The notes below the pieces were generated by a model that saw only the letters and a program-made list of their open reading frames with translations, searched no databases and had not been told where the DNA came from. A program made the translations under genes and the position numbers. Shown here piece by piece: positions 59,109 through 64,000 of a stretch of 64,000 nt of DNA (position 1 is the stretch's first letter; every line of letters begins with the position of its first letter). The DNA is from Strobilurus pachycystidiatus (lineage: Eukaryota; Basidiomycota; Agaricomycetes; Agaricales; Physalacriaceae). Location of the stretch: the NCBI GenBank assembly GCA_019915135.1, contig JAHLMK010000005.1, positions 744,001 through 808,000 on the forward strand, written 5' to 3'.

Positions 59109-61333
59109 ATGGCTTCCGCCGGAGCTGTGACCAAGTCGGGCCCCGCGTTGGGATCCTGTCAATCCTCGATCACGGTCAATGTAGAGGAAAAAAGCGAAGC
59201 TCACTTGCCACCGGCAGAGCTCCGTGAAGCTGACGGGCACGGTGAATCAGCAATACCGGTGGACAGGAAGGAGGAAGCGATAGAACGCCTCGAAGATGAC
59301 TGGGAAGATGATGCCAATAACCCTCGAAATTGGGCGTCGCGTCGCAAGTGGACGATGGTATCGATTGTGGGCATTCTCCATCTCCTGCTTTGACTTTATC
59401 TCACAATGCACATTCTAGGTTTCCTTGTATACCTTTGTATCACCTCTTGCATCGTCTATGATGGCTCCTGGACTGCCAATATTGGCAGAGAATTACAACA
59501 TAACCAGCTCAACCATCCTAGCGCTGACTCTCAGTATCTTCCTATTGTCTTTCGCCATCGGAGTACGTCTTCTTTCTATCATTCTTCATGTCCGCTCACG
59601 ACATGTACAGCCGCTGTTCTTGGCTCCACTATCAGAGATGTATGGCCGCACCTGGGTGATCTACGTCAACAATGTACGCGCGAGTTCGGACTACTAATCC
59701 CCCTTACAGGTCTTACACATCGGTAACGTTCTGCTGTTGGCCTTCAACATGGGGTGTGCATACGCTCCAGACACTGCCAGCCTGTTAGGCTTCAGATTCC
59801 TTGGTACATATACATAATTCTCAGCGAGACGAAACAATTCAAATTGACTCGGTCTGTAGCTGGATTTGCTGGGTCGGCACCCATTGCCTGCGGCGGAGGA
59901 ACGGTTGGCGACTTGTTCTCAGAAAGGGATCGCGCATCAGCGATGGCCCTTTACAGTATCGGTCCTCTCTTTGCTCCGGCCCTTGGTCCGGTCGCGGGTG
60001 GGTTTATCGCACAAAACATTGGGCCCAAATATGTCTTCATCGTCATTGCTGGTAGGCCCTAAGCGCATCTTTCTCTCGATTACGGCTAATAGCGCACTAG
60101 GGTGTTGCTTGTTGGCCTCATGCATTGGGATACCGTTTCTCGAAGAGACATATGCCCCCGTCATACGCGAGCGTCGCGCGAAACGTGCAGGGGACGTAGA
60201 AAAGGCCGTTCATTTCCATCATCCTGCCGCGGGCATGACGAAGTGGGAGTACTTGTGGATCAACCTGTCTCGTCCTGTGATTCTTCTCACTAGAAGTTTC
60301 ATCTGTTTCATTCTGAGTCTGTATATGGCTTTGTGAGTGCTCGACCATGCTTGTATTTCTATTGGGATACTGATAAATTCGTAGTATCTATGGTTTGTTT
60401 GTTTTTGTGATTTGATGCCCTCACTCATAAGCTCGTTCAGCGGTATACTATCTCATGTTCACGACATTCCCATGTAAGCCCGTCGTCTCGTTCCGTCAAA
60501 AACCTCTTACTCATAGTCCGCAGCTGTCTTCAGTGAGACCTATGGTTTCAGTGTCGGCGTCGGTGGTCTTGTTTACCTCGGCGTGGGTTTTGGTTTCCTT
60601 GCCGCAACGTTTTTTGGCGCACAGACTGCCGACCAAATTTACCAGCGTGTGAGTTTACAGTGTCACCGTCTATTCCTCGATTCTCATGTCCCTACAGGCC
60701 GTTCAGAAGAATGGAGGTGTTGGAAAACCTGAGATGCGGATACCGGCGTTATTCTTTGGCTCCTTATTCGTGCCCATAGGACTCTTGTTAGTCGATTGCC
60801 TGTTTTTCCGTGGACATGATTCACAGAATATCACGTAGGTGGTACGGATGGTCCGCCCAAGAGCATACTCACTGGATCATGCCCATAATCGGTTCAGGAA
60901 TCTTTGGCTTTGGTATGTCCGGCCCATTGCTGCCATCTTTCAAGAAATTAACGTTGGGATCTTAGGCCTGATGACCAGCTAGTCCGTACACTGATCCAGA
61001 TATGGTTATCCTGACTGACGACTGCATAGCATACCGATTCAGCTATACCTTGTCGATACCTTTATGTATGCCGCGAGCGCCCTCGCTGCCTGTTCGGTAG
61101 GTTTCCCAGCTGATTGCTAGCGAAAAGCGCTGACACGAGACGGTTAGGTATTCCGTTCCTTACTAGGCTTCGCCTTTCCTCTCTTTGGTGAACAAATGTT
61201 CGCGGCCTTGGGTATCGGAGGTGGAAACTCATTGTTGGCGGGTTTGGGTATCGTATTGGGGATACCTTTCCCGATCTGGATCTACTACAAGGGCGAAGCG
61301 ATTCGCCAGAGGAGTAGTTTGAGCCGAAAATGA
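59109..61333 (+). CDS. MFS transporter, DHA1 (drug/polyamine) type
   Basis: A 12-helix proton antiporter of the plasma or vacuolar membrane. The start gives MASAGAVTKSGPALG. The cytosolic tail ends DDANNPRNWASRRKW, the NPxNW signature preceding TM1 in fungal DHA1 proteins. SLYTFVSPLASSMMAPGLP and PLFLAPLSEMYGRTWV (motif A-like, D/RxxGRR degenerate) follow. IGPLFAPALGPVAGGFIAQN is motif C, which is diagnostic of antiporters. Then LEETYAPVI, RPVILLTRSFICFILSLYMA, YGFSVGVGGLVYLGVGFGF, the last helices and a tail ending RQRSSLSRK. About ten introns must be removed. Likely substrates are polyamines or xenobiotics; this cannot be resolved from sequence. Confidence 0.87.
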
Positions 61334-62675
61334 GCTTAGCGTAGGTGAGCATAGAGCAATCCTGTATATAGACATAGAGTAGACACACGAAGCTGCATGA
61401 TACAGTGATAATCAACTAACTTTTCTGAGCTCTTAAACGATATATCAGTAGGCTCCTCATATCTTTATCAAGCTCTCTAAATATTTGAGTGCTGAAAGCA
61501 TGGTGAGCTGGTCGCGTTTTGAATGACAGGCGAACGATCATACCTTCTCTGCCTACAGGCCATTATCCGTTAACCTTGAACTCGCTGTCTGCTGCAACAC
61601 AAGACGAAGATCGTCGACGTGCGTTTGTCAGAAGCAGACGAACTTCCTAGCCCTGGCGGAGAGTAGAACGAGGTTGCAGGGCTAAGTAGCCGAGTGTTTG
61701 CTGTACATGTCGGACAGAGCTCAACACTTCGGAGTCGGTCTGGCCAATTGGCCTTTGACACAAACGCCCTGAGGGGTGACTTCTCCAGCACTGTACGCAC
61801 CGAGTGATATTCGCTACAGATAATGGAAGTATCCTGGGTTATGTCCGCTGATACAACTTGCGCAACCACCGTTATTCCATCTAGGCACACGTCGTAGCTG
61901 AAGTTCTGGGCAGTCATCGATGCCTTCTGGGAGGTACGGCTCGTCGTTATCGACCGATTTCTGTGCGACATATAATACCACTGTGACGTGTCCATGAACG
62001 ATTCCAAGCCTTTCTATGGAAAGTAGAGACTTTGAAAGGCGAAGATATTGACAAAGCCGTCAAGACCTTGCACCCTTTTGAGAAACAGTAAGGAGGAATC
62101 AGAAGACAGAGAGGCAAAATGCACTCGGATAAGAGCAAGAATTCCTGGATGTCGTACATGATGGTCGGCGGACCAGTGACGAGGCTATTAGTAGTCGATA
62201 AACCTAAGGAAACTTAGGAAAGAAGGGAGGAGGCAAAGGAGGTGTGCTTCCTCGAAACCACTGCGCTGGAAGTGATGATGAGGCGGGAGATAGCACCATG
62301 AAGTCCCAATATGACCGCATGTTGACTCTAAGTAAGTTTGAGTTTGGCTTGACTCTACCGGTCACCCAAATTTCTGACGAAAAGCCCAGGACCCCGTATC
62401 GTGCTTGCCGGTTACAGGACAACCAGGTCAATGTCTTCTTGAGACTCGAGAATATGCAAACCTGTTGACCTGTGGTACACTCTAGTGGCGCAATGTGAAT
62501 GACAGAGGAAGGAAGGAAGTCAAGTATTATGTTCGGTAGCTCTTCGGTGATTGCGGACACGAGGATGTTGTATAGGCTTGTTTACCACCATCTTGTCTCC
62601 CACCTTGTTTCGCATCTCTCCTCCTTCTCGCTGGGAAAGCACTCCTTCCACGGCCAGAATCAAGAGTGCACCGCA
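61334..62675. other. Long intergenic region, no gene resolved
   Basis: About 1.34 kb. Minus-strand frames at 61570-62007 and 61947-62159 are open but lack recognisable motifs, and I could not assemble a plausible spliced protein. The plus-strand part just upstream of 62676 should hold the promoter of the nucleotide-sugar transporter. Confidence 0.4.
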
Positions 62676-64000
62676 ATGTCTGGGTCAAAACCCTCGCCTG
62701 ATGACGACAAGGACGTGGTTGAAATGAGGAGAGCCTTGGCCACGGGATACACGAACGAGAACAAAGTCCCAGTCTCTGCGAGTGTGTGAGACTACATCTC
62801 GGCTATATGCTGCGTTATTCAACTTGCTCCCAGTTCCACCAATAGCATGCTACTGCTTCGCGTCAATTCTCATGACTCTCGTCAACAAAGTCAGTCGCCA
62901 CTGCTGCTCCGACGGACCTGCCTGCTCATGACCTGCCCAGTTCGTGGTGTCCGGTGCACAATTCTCCATGAACTTCCTCCTGCTCGCTATTCAGTCCATC
63001 GTGTGCGTGTCATGCGTGGCGATCGTCAAAAAAATGGGCGTCATCTCTTTCCGCGCGTTCGACTGGAAGGACGCCAAGGCCTGGTTCCCCATTAGCTTCA
63101 TGCTGGTCTTCGTCATCTACACCGGCTCCAAGAGTCTGGTGAGTCTGCCAGGCGTCCGTTCAGCCTTCTCCCCTCTAACGGCGAAGTCCCTAGCAATATC
63201 TCAGCATACCGGTTTATACCATCTTCAAGAACTTGACAATCATACTTATCGTTGGTGTCGTTGCTCTGTCGTTCCGTGCACCTGATTGACGTTCGTCTCC
63301 CTGCAAAGGCTTACGGCGAAGTAATATGGTTCGGCGGTAGGGTGACCGCTCTGACGTTCGTCGCGTTCGTCTTCATGGTGCGTGATCCGTGTAACTGATG
63401 GGACTGCCTCGATTAACGTTTCCTACGGAGCAGGTGGTCTCCTCAATCATCGCTGCTTGGTCGGACATCTCAAATACCCTAACCGATGCTACTCCAGGCT
63501 CGATGGGTGTCAGCTTGGAGAACCTGAGATCCATGACTGGCGCTGTCCAGCAACTAAACATTGGGTACTTCTGGATGCTTCTGAATTGTTTGACGAGTGC
63601 TGCCTATGTCAGTGATTACGTCGATGGGCCATACCATCAGAGTCTGACGGTTATCTTCCAGGTACTCACCATGAGGAAAAGAATTAAGGTTACTGGTTTC
63701 TCGGACTGGGACTCAATGTTTTACTCGAACCTGCTTGGGATCCCCGTACTGGCGCTGCTATCAATCATCACGGAAGATTGGGGCGCTGAGAACTTGGCGC
63801 GTAACTTGTAACAAGCCCCAACCATCAAGTATCCATTCAGCGGTCGCTGATATCCCTTTTGACAGCCCGGAAGAAACGCGTCGGATATTGCTGTTCGCCA
63901 TAGCGTTTTCAGGCGCGGCTGCGGTTGGTATCTCCTACACGACAGCATGGTGTATCAGAACGACGAGCAGTACGACGTATAGGCGAGTGGCTCCTAATCC
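62676..64000 (+). CDS. VRG4: GDP-mannose transporter, 3' truncated by window end
   Basis: A Golgi nucleotide-sugar transporter that imports GDP-mannose for glycosylation. The start gives [20 protein letters not shown]. Splicing joins SASV to [18 protein letters not shown], then [106 protein letters not shown] and [17 protein letters not shown]. The last corresponds to the substrate-binding FYNN motif, here FYSN. The last visible residues ([12 protein letters not shown]) precede the GALNK motif, which should lie just beyond 64000. The final donor appears to be GCGAGT, giving a GC-AG intron. Confidence 0.9.

Overview
This window is nuclear DNA from a filamentous basidiomycete, most likely an Agaricomycete. 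The evidence is tightly packed genes on both strands, many short GT-AG introns (about 45-80 nt) that must be removed to recover conserved proteins, intergenic gaps of a few hundred bases, and families typical of mushroom-forming fungi (a DUF6593-like protein, acidic AT-hook proteins, LTR retroelements). The species cannot be named from sequence alone. Coordinates given for spliced genes run from start codon to stop codon and include introns.

Layout. 1-7.2 kb: a class I aminotransferase (-), an acidic AT-hook protein (-) and a small proline-rich protein (+). 8-17.4 kb: a small DASH/Hsk3-like protein (+), dynein intermediate chain (-), a large chromodomain protein (+) and the DEAD-box rRNA helicase Rrp3 (+). 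17.6-20.9 kb: a divergent pair made of a dihydropyrimidinase/D-hydantoinase (-) and an N-carbamoyl-D-amino-acid hydrolase (+), two consecutive steps of cyclic-ureide breakdown. 21-28.7 kb: a truncated LRR-like gene, TAN1 (tRNA acetylation), a multi-pass membrane protein, a DUF6593-like protein and a low-complexity acidic-tailed protein. 29-33 kb: two tandem alanine-glyoxylate aminotransferase genes (-). 33.4-39.2 kb: farnesyltransferase beta (-), ribosomal protein eL30 (-) and condensin kleisin Brn1 (+).

39.6-43.0 kb holds a complete, very young LTR retroelement. It has two 212-bp LTRs that read as identical, a 5-bp target-site duplication (CCAGA), a polypurine tract, and a single intact 807-codon gag-like ORF with no protease, reverse transcriptase or integrase. 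It sits between the 3' ends of BRN1 and RVB2. Its Gag carries an internal LRLRGG motif identical to the mature ubiquitin C-terminus.

43.1-64 kb is core eukaryotic gene content: RVB2 (reptin), eIF1A, Mpe1 (mRNA 3'-end processing), a short-chain dehydrogenase, Cdc23/Apc8, Tim44, a DUF1295 steroid-reductase-like protein, a Ypp1/TTC7-like TPR protein, an MFS transporter, and the start of a GDP-mannose transporter that runs off the window.

The most interesting items are the gag-only LTR element with its ubiquitin-like motif and the head-to-head hydantoinase/D-carbamoylase pair.
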